Positions 42,364 through 51,321 of a stretch of 64,000 nucleotides of DNA are shown here, one piece after another (the first letter of the stretch is position 1; every line of letters begins with the position of its first letter). This DNA is from Evansella clarkii. GTDB taxonomy: Bacteria; Bacillota; Bacilli; Bacillales; Salisediminibacteriaceae. The position numbers were made by a program, and so were the translations under genes. The stretch is taken from NCBI RefSeq assembly GCF_002019695.1, contig NZ_KV917376.1, positions 1 to 64,000 of the forward strand, given 5' to 3'. Under the pieces are notes generated by a model, which searched no databases, was not told the origin of the DNA, and was given only the letters and a program-made list of their open reading frames with translations.

Positions 42364-42690
42364 CTAATCATCCCTGACTTTAACGAGAAACCATTTTTCA
42401 TAAAACGAGCCTCTTCGTTCAGCTTTGTCTTCCCTTAAGCTTTCCAGTTCTTCCCTTGAATAGCCGTGATGTTCGCTGAGGCAGTATATGAGCTCAAGCA
42501 AATCCGCCAGCTCTTCCAGTGCCTGTTCTGCATTCCCCGCTTCTAAATATTCTTCCAGCTCTTCCTGCAGCTTCTTTTTAGCCTCCGTTTCAAACTCCCC
42601 TGTTTCCAGACGCCTGACGTCACACTCCGCTCCATTTTTTTCTATAATCTCCGGTATCCTGTCTCTCACAAGCTTGTTATATACTGGCAT
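42364..42690 (-). CDS. MazG-like nucleotide pyrophosphohydrolase
   Basis: 108-residue all-alpha NTP pyrophosphohydrolase, annotated in relatives as phosphoribosyl-ATP pyrophosphohydrolase-like. The N-terminal YNKLVRDRIPEII is typical, and the metal-binding acids are in KLQEELEEYLEA and EALEELADLLELIY (ExxE...ExxD pattern). It is likely a housecleaning enzyme that removes non-canonical nucleotides rather than HisE, because no his genes are near. The start is ATG 42690, behind AGGAGGGG. Confidence 0.8.
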   Translation of the reverse strand: MPVYNKLVRDRIPEIIEKNGAECDVRRLETGEFETEAKKKLQEELEEYLEAGNAEQALEELADLLELIYCLSEHHGYSREELESLREDKAERRGSFYEKWFLVKVRDD

Positions 42691-42717
42691 CTTTTCCCCT
42701 CCTTTTTTTCGCTCCGG

Positions 42718-44160
42718 TCAAACGGCAATCTGCCTCTCATGTTTATCAGTCAGTAAAACAGCGATTATATAAGACGCAAAAGAGATCAATATCGGCAGGA
42801 CCACGGAATGCATTCCGAGTGGATTTGGAAAAAACTGATGGATAATGATATAGCTCGTTACCCCTGTAATCATGGAGGCTAGTGCTCCCCATTTGTTTCC
42901 TCTTTGCCAGTACAGTCCGAAAATCAGCGGCCATATAAAAGCAGCCTCAAGACCGCCAAAAGCGAAAAGGTTCAGCCATATGAGCAAATCAGGCGGGCTG
43001 AGAGCTAATGCGAACACTAGTACACCTAAAACAGCTGTCACAGAAAAACTTGCTCTTTTTACCTGCTTCTCTGTTGCCTCGGGCTTTATATAGTTTATAT
43101 AAACATCTTTTACGACAGCGGAACTGACCAGAAGCAGCAGAGAATCAACGGTACTCATAATTGCTGCGAGAGGTGCCGCAAGCACTATCCCCGCAAGCCA
43201 TGGCGGGAGAACCTCCATTGTAATCAGCGGCATCACCTGATCTGCAACCTCAAGTCCGGGAAGAATCGGGCGTGCAAACACGCCGATTAAATGCATTCCG
43301 AGCATAATCACTCCGACTACGATGGTCCCTACAATCAGCGCCCGGTGCATCGCCTTAGCATTTTTGTAGGACATGGCCCTGACAGCAACCTGAGGAAGAG
43401 CGACTACACCTACGCCGACGAGGATCCAGAAAGAAGATACATAGGCTGGAGTAAGGCCCCCGTCATGCCCGAAAGGAGTAACAAGATTAGGGTTTTCCGC
43501 TACCAGGTCATTCATTATATTGGTAATGCCCCCTCCGGCAATGATTGTTCCGATCAGGATAATTATCGTCCCGAAAAACATGACCACACCCTGGACCGTA
43601 TCTGTAACAACTACGGCTCTGAAACCGCCGATAATCACATAAATAAGAACAGCTACTGCAAAAATAAAAAGTGCGCTCGTATACGTAAGGCCTGTTAATG
43701 ACTCAATGAGGTAAGCTCCGCCTACCCACTGGGCTGCCATGGCTGAAAATAAAAATATAATAATACTGGCTGCTGAGATAAGCACTACTGCTTTGGATTC
43801 GTATCTTTTCTTCAGGAAATCAATAAGTGTGACAGCGTCATATTTTCTCGCCATAATCGCAAATTTTTTCCCAAGGATAAGAAGTACAAAATACCCCGTT
43901 GCCACCTGGGACATAGCGAGAAGCACCCAACCCAGCCCCTGTGTATACGCGGCACCTGGGCCTCCCAGAAAGCTGCTCGCGCTTCCGTATGTAGCAACCA
44001 TTGTCATGGCCAGTATAAAGCCCCCAAGTTCTCTGCTTCCCAGGAAATATTCGTGGAGAAAAGAACCCTGTCTCCGGCTCATCTGTCTCGAAGACCAGAA
44101 ACCGATAATAAATATTAATACAATAAAAATGAGTAATGACATAAGTACAGGTGTATTCAT
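42718..44160 (-). CDS. panF: Sodium/pantothenate symporter
   Basis: 480-residue sodium:solute symporter (SSS family) with about 13 membrane segments. Characteristic stretches are YFLGSRELGGFILAMTMVAT, YGSASSFLGGPGAAYTQGLG, GGFRAVVVTDTVQGVVMFFG and APLAAIMSTVDSLLLLVSS. The YhdT partner gene overlaps its start by four bases, which is the panF arrangement. It imports pantothenate for coenzyme A synthesis using the sodium gradient. Confidence 0.9.
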   Translation of the reverse strand: MNTPVLMSLLIFIVLIFIIGFWSSRQMSRRQGSFLHEYFLGSRELGGFILAMTMVATYGSASSFLGGPGAAYTQGLGWVLLAMSQVATGYFVLLILGKKFAIMARKYDAVTLIDFLKKRYESKAVVLISAASIIIFLFSAMAAQWVGGAYLIESLTGLTYTSALFIFAVAVLIYVIIGGFRAVVVTDTVQGVVMFFGTIIILIGTIIAGGGITNIMNDLVAENPNLVTPFGHDGGLTPAYVSSFWILVGVGVVALPQVAVRAMSYKNAKAMHRALIVGTIVVGVIMLGMHLIGVFARPILPGLEVADQVMPLITMEVLPPWLAGIVLAAPLAAIMSTVDSLLLLVSSAVVKDVYINYIKPEATEKQVKRASFSVTAVLGVLVFALALSPPDLLIWLNLFAFGGLEAAFIWPLIFGLYWQRGNKWGALASMITGVTSYIIIHQFFPNPLGMHSVVLPILISFASYIIAVLLTDKHERQIAV

Positions 44161-44447
44161 TTTTTCTGTCCCCAGTCGTCTTCAAAAGAGACTTCTTTCA
44201 GGAAACCTTTAACAATGATGATTACAAGAATAATCATTACAGCAAGCCCGAGAACACAACTGTAAAAAAACCAGGCAGGCAGTCCTAATATGTAGCTGTA
44301 TTCTTCCACAGGGCCGGAGCCTAATCCATAGGCAAATCCATACCACCAGAGAAAATTAAAGACAACGAGTGCTACCCCGATAATAGCTTCGCGATTCGCA
44401 ATCTTAAACCGGGGGTCCTCCATTTTTGGTTCTTTTTTATCATCCAT
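44157..44447 (-). CDS. yhdT: YhdT family protein
   Basis: 96-residue membrane protein of the YhdT (DUF997) family, with two hydrophobic segments (about 22-42 and 55-82). The family stretch NFLWWYGFAYGLGSGPVEEY is visible. It overlaps panF by 4 bp and is probably needed with it. The start is ATG 44447, behind AGGAGG. Mechanism unknown. Confidence 0.88.
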   Translation of the reverse strand: MDDKKEPKMEDPRFKIANREAIIGVALVVFNFLWWYGFAYGLGSGPVEEYSYILGLPAWFFYSCVLGLAVMIILVIIIVKGFLKEVSFEDDWGQKK

Positions 44448-44723
44448 TTGCTAAGCAACCTCCTCATCATATTTGGGCAGGAACTTCGGAACGCTGCTTT
44501 GTTAAAGAATTCCTTACTTTTACGGAAAATCCTTCAAAAAGAGTTGAAATGTTTTATAAAACCTGAGGTTTATTCCCTGTATCTTTCAGTTTTCCGCTGC
44601 AGACCGGTGATGCGGGACGACCCCGCCTCACCTTTCTCCAGTTAAATTTCTTATTCGTCAGGGGTGCGGGACACATCCATAATGGAAAAGAACAAAAGCC
44701 ATCTTGTTTCGATTTATAAGAAA
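44448..44723. other. Intergenic region, nothing identified
   Basis: Upstream of yhdT and downstream of the hypothetical gene at 44831-45187. It should contain the panF promoter, but I cannot point to convincing boxes. Confidence 0.4.
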
Positions 44724-44761
44724 AATAAACAGACCAAATCCAAAGATTCGGTCTGTTTATT
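44724..44761 (-). terminator. Terminator after the 44831-45187 gene
   Basis: AATAAACAGACC (44724-44735) pairs with GGTCTGTTTATT (44750-44761). On the minus strand TTTTTC follows. It shares AACAGACCAAATC with the terminator at 60635-60664. Confidence 0.75.
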
Positions 44762-44830
44762 AGTTTTCATCTAATTCTCCACGGAAACGGATCTATTTCC
44801 TCCGCACGCCGTGCCTTGTTCTGTATCTTG

Positions 44831-45187
44831 CTAGACTTTAAAAGTATATGCTGCTTTTTCGGTCTCCACTTTTATACTATCGCCTTCTTTTGTAACTGAA
44901 ACCGCTCCTGCCAGGGGGATTTCATACATATCGTTAGGGATCTGCGCCTCACCATTATCGCTTTTTATGCTGCCCGTTCCCTGCAGGATAAGTTCCTGGT
45001 TCTCCAGATAGTCGTCAATGTGCTCGTCCATGGATTCCCTCAAAGTTACTCCTTCCAGGCTAAGCTTTACTTCATCTGTATCCATCACTTCATTTAAGCC
45101 CGTGGAAAGCTCTTCCTTCTTTATAAAAACAGTGCTGCCTTTTATCTCCTGTAGCCAGTCCGTTAGTTCAGTAATAGAGTGTCCCAT
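44831..45187 (-). CDS. Hypothetical protein
   Basis: 118 residues, acidic, with no membrane segment. It starts GHSITELTDWLQEIKGSTVF and ends with beta-prone stretches GAVSVTKEGDSIKVETEKAA. The start is ATG 45187, seven bases after AGGAGG; the open frame extends 53 codons upstream without support. I recognise no family. It is divergent from sbtA, with a 277-bp gap. Confidence 0.6.
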   Translation of the reverse strand: MGHSITELTDWLQEIKGSTVFIKKEELSTGLNEVMDTDEVKLSLEGVTLRESMDEHIDDYLENQELILQGTGSIKSDNGEAQIPNDMYEIPLAGAVSVTKEGDSIKVETEKAAYTFKV

Positions 45188-45464
45188 AATATTCCTCCTG
45201 TGTTTCATTTCTAGAGGTACTATTCCCATATTTTCGAAAATCATGCTGGTTTTTAAGTTTTTACCCACTGCCAACAGAATGGGCTGCTGTCCTGAATACT
45301 CCGATGGCATTTTCGCCTTCTGAGAAATCATTCCATTGCAGGGCATGCTATATATGAGAGAAAATCTGCGAAAAAAAATGATCGCTATCTTTGGTACTTT
45401 CCTGATATAATTTAAAAAATTACTTTTAATTTAAATTTAAAAATTTAACATGAGAGGTAACTAA

Positions 45465-46451
45465 ATGGAACAAATAATAGAAATTGCGTACGCTAATTTA
45501 TTTTCCCCAATGATTCTGTTTTTTCTATTAGGTATAATCGCAGTGCTTGTAAACTCTGATCTCAAAGTGCCAACGGCTTTTTATACAGGATATACAATGA
45601 TTATCCTTTTTACTATCGGTATTAAAGGCGGAATGGAACTACGGTCTGTTTCCTTTACCGACATGCTGCCTTCTATAGGGGCAGCCATAATGCTGAGTGT
45701 CCTGATGCTGTTTATCTCGCTTGTAATCTTAAGAAAACTATATAAGTATGATATGGAAAATGCTCTGGCAATTTCAGCTCATTACGGTTCGGTCAGCGCT
45801 GTTACTTTTGTTGCCGGTCTTGCTTTTCTGGATAAAATAGGTGTTTCCTATGAATCATATATGTCAGCCATTCTTGTAATAATGGAAGGACCGGCAATTA
45901 TCATTGCCATCATCCTGTATAAGATTTCTGCGAGAAAGCACCAGGATAAAATTAATAATCCACACACCAGCCTTGGATTTGTAGTGAAAGAAGCATTCTT
46001 TGGAAAAAGTATTTTCCTCCTCCTTGGCGGTATCTTTATCGGCATGACTGCTCATACAGACGGCCTGGCAAGTATTCAGCCTCTGTTTGGAGATCTTTTT
46101 TACGGTATTTTATGTATTTTCCTTCTCCATATGGGAATGATTGCAACTCAGAGCATGAAAAGGCTGGAGAACTTTAATCCACTTTCCTTTACATTCGCTG
46201 TTATACTCCCGTTAATCGGAGGCACGATTGGAGTATTAACTGCCAGCTTTATCGGCTTGTCAACGGGAGGAGCAATGATGTTTGGGGTACTGACAGGAAG
46301 CGCCTCATATATTGCCGCACCGGCAGCAATTGAGCATGCTATACCTAAAGCTAATTCAGGCCTGTATTTAGGATCCGCGCTGGGGATCACTCTTCCGTTC
46401 AATTTGATTTTAGGCATCCCGCTATATTACTGGATTGCAGTAATCCTCTGA
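45465..46451 (+). CDS. sbtA: Sodium-dependent bicarbonate transporter SbtA family
   Basis: 328-residue permease with ten predicted membrane segments in two inverted halves. The half-signatures are SAHYGSVSAVTFVAGLAFL and VLTGSASYIAAPAAIEHAIP, both typical of SbtA (DUF897). It would import bicarbonate with sodium, useful for a heterotroph at high pH or for carboxylases. No PII-like SbtB gene is adjacent. The start is ATG 45465, after GAGAGGTAAC; a TATAAT lies about 55 bp upstream. A strong terminator follows. Confidence 0.88.
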   Translation: MEQIIEIAYANLFSPMILFFLLGIIAVLVNSDLKVPTAFYTGYTMIILFTIGIKGGMELRSVSFTDMLPSIGAAIMLSVLMLFISLVILRKLYKYDMENALAISAHYGSVSAVTFVAGLAFLDKIGVSYESYMSAILVIMEGPAIIIAIILYKISARKHQDKINNPHTSLGFVVKEAFFGKSIFLLLGGIFIGMTAHTDGLASIQPLFGDLFYGILCIFLLHMGMIATQSMKRLENFNPLSFTFAVILPLIGGTIGVLTASFIGLSTGGAMMFGVLTGSASYIAAPAAIEHAIPKANSGLYLGSALGITLPFNLILGIPLYYWIAVIL

Positions 46452-46473
46452 CAGGATGTTTTAACAATACAAA

Positions 46474-46506
46474 AACAGAGTGAAGATTATTCACTCTGTT
46501 TTTTAT
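46474..46506. terminator. Terminator after sbtA
   Basis: AACAGAGTGAA (46474-46484) pairs with TTCACTCTGTT (46490-46500), then TTTTTTA. A runs on the left make it bidirectional. Confidence 0.9.
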
Positions 46507-46511
46507 TATAT

Positions 46512-47156
46512 TCACGCTAACTGTTTCTGGATACTTTCCCGCCATTTAGCTGCCAGTTCAGGTATGCTGCTGATCTCTTTCAGCGCTTCCTCGTTATGGC
46601 GGTCCTCATAATAAATATGGTTAACATAAGCTATAGATATTTCAGAATACCTCTTTACAAACTGAAGCGGGTTATCTGCCGAAACATAGCCTTCCTTTAA
46701 TACCCTCATATAAAAACCAGTGTAACCTGTTTCTGCTATTAACTTGGGTAGTTCCTTTACACCAAAACGCATGCCTACTTTATAGCACGGCACCCTTGGC
46801 TGGCTTACCTGAACCTGCGCCTCTCCCCATTGGAAAACATCGCCTATATGCACCGCTTCTTCCACCAGGCCTTTAACTGTCAGATTTTCGCCGAATGCCC
46901 CAAGCGGCAGGCTTTGCCCAAGCTCTTCTTCCCAGAAAGGATAGTGGTCATAAGCGTATACGCAAACTGCTTTATCCTCTCCGCCATGGTTAGTTAAATC
47001 AGCCTGTCCATCACCTGCCAGATTCAGCCTCGACAAAAATATCGTTCCCTCTGCCGGAGTCTTTTCCAAAGCGGAAGTAACTGACTTCTCACCCCTCGAC
47101 AGTGTTTGCGGCTTTCCAACATTGACTGAAATTATATTAGCCTTTAACCGTTTCAT
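46512..47156 (-). CDS. MOSC domain protein (YiiM-like)
   Basis: 214-residue MOSC-domain protein with a C-terminal three-helix extension. Key parts are LAGDGQADLTNHGGEDKAVCVY, GAFGENLTV and the conserved cysteine in QPRVPCYKVGMRF, the molybdenum-ligand position in MOSC enzymes. Relatives (YiiM/YuaD) handle molybdenum cofactor sulfur or reduce N-hydroxylated compounds. No molybdenum cofactor gene is nearby. Monocistronic. Confidence 0.88.
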   Translation of the reverse strand: MKRLKANIISVNVGKPQTLSRGEKSVTSALEKTPAEGTIFLSRLNLAGDGQADLTNHGGEDKAVCVYAYDHYPFWEEELGQSLPLGAFGENLTVKGLVEEAVHIGDVFQWGEAQVQVSQPRVPCYKVGMRFGVKELPKLIAETGYTGFYMRVLKEGYVSADNPLQFVKRYSEISIAYVNHIYYEDRHNEEALKEISSIPELAAKWRESIQKQLA

Positions 47157-47560
47157 ACGTGCACTCCCCTTTCAATCAAAAACACCCGGTTTCACAGCAT
47201 GTACATTACTTATATATTTATATTTTTCTATGTATGCTGACATCGGCCAGCTAGTGTATCTGTTAAATAAAATAACCTGGCACTGGATTTCTGTGCTCTA
47301 TTTAAGACTGCTATATCTTTCGCTCTGTATGAAGCCTTTATGGGGCATAATCCTTCATTTTACAAAATATTACTATTGGTTTTATAATACTGCTATGTTT
47401 TCATAGTGGCAATGTCTTTTCGTCAAATTTTTTGATTTATCTAAATATTATAGGAAGGTAACTTACTGTAACATGACTTTCCTACTACATGTTTTTCCTC
47501 TTTTTAATATCGGTGACTGAAAGTAAACCATTAGTCCTGTTAATTCGATTTAGTATCTTA
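47157..47560. other. Intergenic region, nothing identified
   Basis: About 400 bp of AT-rich DNA between the MOSC gene start and the terminator of the acyl-CoA dehydrogenase gene. A 94-codon open frame here has no ribosome site and atypical composition. I see no repeat or structured element. Confidence 0.5.
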
Positions 47561-47591
47561 CAAAAAAACGCAAAGTGAAGTACACTTTGCG
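47561..47591 (-). terminator. Terminator after the acyl-CoA dehydrogenase gene
   Basis: CGCAAAGTG (47569-47577) pairs with CACTTTGCG (47583-47591). On the minus strand TTTTTTTG follows. Confidence 0.85.
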
Positions 47592-47600
47592 GCAGTTAAA

Positions 47601-48767
47601 CTATTCGTATGCTTTTTTTCCGAGAATCTGCATTGTTACGTCATCTGGAGGCGGATTATGTAACCCGGCTCTCACATCACGATAATATCTTTCAAACGCA
47701 TTCTTTTTGTGTAAACTTTGTCCTCCCGCTATTCTGAGAGCCAGGTCAACTGCCTTTACAGCTGAATTGGTGCACACTGTTTTAACCGCTGCCAGTTCTG
47801 CTCCCATTGCCGTTCTTTTTTCAGGGAACTCGTCCCACAGAGATGCAGTATAATACATAAAGTAACGAGCTTGAATAAGTTCCAGGTCGATTTCGGCGGT
47901 TTTCCTCCTCACTTCGGAGGTTTCCGAAACAGGATGCGGCAGGCTGGAAGGCTGATAGTTTTTTGCAAATTCAACCGCTTCGTTCCGGGCGGCTATAGCT
48001 ATACCTAAATAGCAGGCTGGAATATGAAGCAGCCAGCCTTGTGGTGTCTGTCCGTGGCCCTGATCCCTGGTCGCAACCAGCGAATCTTCATGTATTTGCA
48101 CGTTTTCAAGGATTAAGTCGTCACTCCTTGTAGCCCTCATGCCGAGCGTATTCCAGGTTTCATCGAAGCGGATCCCTTCTGTGTCTGTATCCAGAAGAAA
48201 TTCCCCGATATATTCTATACTGCCTTCCTGTACCGTGGCGGTGATAATTACACGGTCGAGCACAGGTGCCAGGGATGTAAAGGTTTTCTTTCCGTTTATT
48301 AACCATCCGTTCTTATTTTTCACTGCTGTTGTAGCCGGCTTTCCACCCCTTGCCGGACTGCCTGTGCCCGGTTCTGTTGCAGCAGCGTTTACGAGAAGTT
48401 TTTTCTCGATAGTTTCTCTTGCAAGGTTTTCAAATTTATCCTGCGGCCATTTGCCAGTGTCTCTTAACTGCATAATAATCCCGTTATGCCAGCCAAGTGA
48501 CAAAGCTGTAGCACCATCTCCCTGAGCGAGAGTCTCCTGTACGAGGAGAAATTCATATAAAGAGATACCTTCTCCTCCCAAATGCCTGGGGACTGTTAGA
48601 GCAGTCATTCCCTCCTCTTTTAACTCCTCAAAGTTTTCACGGGGAAACTGAGCAGTCTCATCATATTCAGCAGCACGCCGGCTGAAGCTGTCCAAAAATG
48701 ATGCAGCACGGGAGTATAGTTGTTTATGCTTATCTGTTTTTATGAGTAGATCGTTGGTTGAAAACAT
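47601..48767 (-). CDS. Acyl-CoA dehydrogenase family protein (YdbM-like)
   Basis: 388-residue flavoprotein of the acyl-CoA dehydrogenase superfamily. The FAD/substrate region reads VNAAATEPGTGSPARGGKP, and the C-terminal helical domain contains LRIAGGQSLHKKNAFERYYRD. The start is ATG 48767, behind AGGAGAG. It resembles B. subtilis YdbM. It is not linked to other beta-oxidation genes here, so the substrate is unknown. Confidence 0.85.
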   Translation of the reverse strand: MFSTNDLLIKTDKHKQLYSRAASFLDSFSRRAAEYDETAQFPRENFEELKEEGMTALTVPRHLGGEGISLYEFLLVQETLAQGDGATALSLGWHNGIIMQLRDTGKWPQDKFENLARETIEKKLLVNAAATEPGTGSPARGGKPATTAVKNKNGWLINGKKTFTSLAPVLDRVIITATVQEGSIEYIGEFLLDTDTEGIRFDETWNTLGMRATRSDDLILENVQIHEDSLVATRDQGHGQTPQGWLLHIPACYLGIAIAARNEAVEFAKNYQPSSLPHPVSETSEVRRKTAEIDLELIQARYFMYYTASLWDEFPEKRTAMGAELAAVKTVCTNSAVKAVDLALRIAGGQSLHKKNAFERYYRDVRAGLHNPPPDDVTMQILGKKAYE

Positions 48768-49045
48768 TATTTCTCTCCTTTTTAACACGGGATTCGGGCA
48801 TTAATCTGTCTGTTTTGTGCTATCTTATATCCCGGTATTTTCCATTTTAACAGACCTTTGGAGTGTTTTCATTTAATTGAAATCACCGTGTTTTAACGGC
48901 GGGAATAGTGGGAATGGGCAATAAGGGAGTTTTTTATATTCTATACTTAATTAACCTTGTTTTTACAACCATGAACATAATTTCGACGAAAGACGTAACA
49001 AAGTTTCACGAAAGCTACAATTGAATAAATTACCAGAAATTATCT
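48768..49045. other. Divergent intergenic region upstream of mreBH
   Basis: About 280 bp between the dehydrogenase and mreBH. It is AT-rich, with no repeat or gene seen. It must contain promoters for both. Confidence 0.4.
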
Positions 49046-49076
49046 TTGGTTTTCCCCCTATAAACTGGCTTATAAT
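49046..49076 (+). promoter_or_regulatory. Possible promoter of mreBH
   Basis: TATAAT at 49071-49076, with TTGGTT (49046-49051) 19 bp upstream. A CCCCC tract at 49054-49058 recalls the SigI -35 element reported for B. subtilis mreBH, but no SigI-type -10 follows at the right distance. Confidence 0.35.
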
Positions 49077-49128
49077 ATAGAAGTTTATTATATAGTCAGG
49101 AAAACGAATGAAAGTTGGAGGAATTTAA

Positions 49129-50136
49129 ATGTTTTCAAACACTCAAATTGGGATTGATTTAGGTACTGCTAATATCCTTGTATATACGAAAAATAAAGGG
49201 ATTGTTTTAAATGAGCCCTCTGTTGTTGCTATCGATGTAAATACAAAACAGGTGCTCGCCATTGGAAATGATGCGAAAAATATGGTGGGAAAGACCCCGG
49301 AGCATATTGTTGCCATCCGTCCCCTAAAAGATGGAGTAATTGCTGATTACCAGGTGACGATTGATATGCTGAAGCACATTATGAGAAAAGTGAGTAAAAC
49401 GGTTAATTTAACTTTAAGAAAACCTAATGTGGTCGTCTGTGCTCCATCAGGTGCAACATCGGTAGAACGCCGGGCTATTCATGATGCCGTAAAAAACTTT
49501 GGGGCGCGGCAGGTTGACCTTATTGAAGAGCCAATTGCCGCAGCTATAGGTGCTGACCTTCCAGTAGAGGAACCAATCGCAAACGTAGTAGTGGATATAG
49601 GCGGCGGCACAACTGAAGTGGCGATCATTTCGTTCGGAGGTGTCGTTACTTCCCATTCTCTGAGGCTTGGAGGAGACCAGTTAGACGATGATATCATCCA
49701 GTATGTAAGGAAGAAATACAACTTGTTAATAGGTTACCGTACAGCAGAGAATATTAAGATGGAAATAGGCTATGCGCTCATAGACCATGAAGAGCAGACA
49801 ATGGAAATCCGGGGAAGAGATTTAGTAACCGGCCTCCCTAAAACAATTACTTTAAGCTCTATAGAAATCCAGGGAGCGATCAGGGAGCCATTGCTGTCCA
49901 TACTGGAAACTATCAGAACAACTCTGGAAGACTGCCCTCCAGAGTTAAGCGGAGATATTGTGGACCGTGGTGTTATTCTTACAGGCGGCGGTGCCCTGCT
50001 TAACGGCATTCAGGAGTGGATTGCCGAAGAAATTGATGTGCCTGTCCATATAGCCCCAAGCCCTCTTGAATCAGTTGCTATAGGTACAGGCCGATCTTTA
50101 AACATCATTCACAAACTGCAAAAAGCTACTAAATAA
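49129..50136 (+). CDS. mreBH: MreBH, MreB-like cell-shape actin
   Basis: 335-residue bacterial actin, the same length as B. subtilis MreBH. Actin-fold nucleotide motifs: [17 protein letters not shown] (phosphate 1), [19 protein letters not shown] (phosphate 2) and [13 protein letters not shown] (adenosine). The N-terminus [11 protein letters not shown] is closest to MreBH rather than MreB or Mbl. It guides lateral wall synthesis and hydrolase placement. It stands alone, outside any mreBCD cluster, as in B. subtilis. The start is ATG 49129, behind TTGGAGG. A MITE-like element begins 31 bp after its stop. Confidence 0.93.
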   Translation: MFSNTQIGIDLGTANILVYTKNKGIVLNEPSVVAIDVNTKQVLAIGNDAKNMVGKTPEHIVAIRPLKDGVIADYQVTIDMLKHIMRKVSKTVNLTLRKPNVVVCAPSGATSVERRAIHDAVKNFGARQVDLIEEPIAAAIGADLPVEEPIANVVVDIGGGTTEVAIISFGGVVTSHSLRLGGDQLDDDIIQYVRKKYNLLIGYRTAENIKMEIGYALIDHEEQTMEIRGRDLVTGLPKTITLSSIEIQGAIREPLLSILETIRTTLEDCPPELSGDIVDRGVILTGGGALLNGIQEWIAEEIDVPVHIAPSPLESVAIGTGRSLNIIHKLQKATK

Positions 50137-50166
50137 AAATACAGTCATTAATACTCTTTAAACGAA

Positions 50167-50515
50167 GGCTCTGTTAAACTTTGTTATTGATTTTCGCTTC
50201 AAGAAGCTCTTGTCCTGCTGGCATTGCCTCAGCTTCCTCGGGAAAAAAGATGTGTCTCTTCCTCTGCGAGCCTCTCTTCGAAGTGTATACGTCGAGACAA
50301 CTCGCAGCAGTTTCATGAGGTAATCGCTCGTCCCTGCGGGATCTTCGGCTAATGCTATTCCCGCAGGCAAGAGCATATGCTTCGCCGAAAAATCATCGAT
50401 TTGTCTCGACGGATAATCTGCGAAGCTAAGCTGGCAGAGGAAGAGACAGTCTCGCTCGCATCTTTCGCGTAAATCTACAGTATTTCAAAGAACAACATCC
50501 GCCTTTAACAGAGCC
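50167..50515. mobile_element. MITE-like nested-palindrome element, 349 bp
   Basis: The ends are a perfect 12-bp inverted repeat, GGCTCTGTTAAA (50167-50178) and TTTAACAGAGCC (50504-50515). Inside are three nested perfect inverted pairs: GTCTCTTCCTCTGC (50254-50267) with 50434-50447, GTCGAGACAA (50291-50300) with 50401-50410, and CCTGCGGGA (50333-50341) with 50359-50367. There is no coding capacity. The GGCTCT ends recall ISL3-type inverted repeats, but no target duplication is clear. It sits 31 bp past mreBH and may supply its transcript end. Confidence 0.75.
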
Positions 50516-50524
50516 AAACTAAAA

Positions 50525-50558
50525 ACAAGCTGAAGTTTCCACATGAACTTCAGCTTGT
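50525..50558 (-). terminator. Terminator after the 50615-50773 gene
   Basis: ACAAGCTGAAGTT (50525-50537) pairs with AACTTCAGCTTGT (50546-50558). On the minus strand TTTTTAG follows. Confidence 0.85.
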
Positions 50559-50614
50559 TTAATCTCCTTTTATAAGTTCTGGCTGCTTTCGCAGGGCAGC
50601 TTAACTCCCTAAGG

Positions 50615-50773
50615 CTAACTTTCACTGGCTTCCTTTCCTTTTCTTGCAAACTTTATAATCAGTCCGATAACTGCAAGAGCCAGTAAAACCCATGCCACCC
50701 ATCCAAATAGATCAAAGATGATAAAAACCATCGCAAGAATAAACATAGCAAATACTAAAGGACCAAAAATCAA
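50615..50773 (-). CDS. Small membrane protein
   Basis: 52 residues from TTG 50773. Two hydrophobic segments (FGPLVFAMFILAMVFIIFDL and WVAWVLLALAVIGLIIKF) are joined by a short turn, with a basic then acidic tail RKGKEASES. AGGAGGGG (50779-50786) sits five bases upstream of the start, and a perfect terminator hairpin lies 57 bp after the stop. Both are good evidence for a real gene despite its size. No family recognised. Confidence 0.6.
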   Translation of the reverse strand: MIFGPLVFAMFILAMVFIIFDLFGWVAWVLLALAVIGLIIKFARKGKEASES

Positions 50774-50952
50774 AGCAACCCCTCCTATTTCAAGAATTCC
50801 CAGGAACTTTTATGACTCAGTGCCATTTTCTTTTCAGTGGATATACTCATATAGCTGTTTCGTTTTTGTCCTTGTAAATTCATTACCCTTGCTCTAAAAA
50901 AAACAAACCTTAGCGCAAAGATTCAGGTTCCAGGGATTGCATTTACATACGC

Positions 50953-51264
50953 TCAACCCAGCTTTAAAAGCACCTGCTCCATCTCTGAAAAACTGATAAA
51001 TCTCGCCCCTCTCCAAATTTCCTTTCCGTGGAAAAAAAGAATTACAGCAGGAGCTGTCAGTACCATGTATTCGCCGGAAACTTTCTGGTCATCTTTAATA
51101 TTGATCTTAACGGCTTTTAAGCCTTCTCTTTCATGAAGAAATTCATCTAGCTGCTGTTCAACAGCAGTACAAACAGAACAATTGCTTGTCTTAATAAGCA
51201 GCAGAACTTTTTCTTCCTCTTTTATGATGCTTCTTATTTCCTCAACGGATTCAGTTTTTTCCAC
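50953..51264 (-). CDS. Thioredoxin-family protein (YdbP-like)
   Basis: 103-residue thioredoxin fold with the redox motif NCSVC (about residues 28-32), the conserved cis-proline in LTAPAVILFF, and a typical C-terminal helix. The CSVC motif differs from the classical CGPC, so it is a thioredoxin-like protein rather than TrxA. The start is GTG 51264, behind AAGGAG. It lies 57 bp downstream of the SDR gene, so cotranscription is possible. Confidence 0.85.
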   Translation of the reverse strand: MEKTESVEEIRSIIKEEEKVLLLIKTSNCSVCTAVEQQLDEFLHEREGLKAVKINIKDDQKVSGEYMVLTAPAVILFFHGKEIWRGARFISFSEMEQVLLKLG

Positions 51265-51321
51265 GCCTGCACTCCTTTTCTTCGGGCGTATATGGATAGC
51301 TGCAAACTCTGAGAAGACGAC

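Noticed and set aside
47122-47406. 94-codon plus-strand open frame
   Set aside because: It overlaps the start of the MOSC gene, lacks a ribosome site and has unlikely composition.
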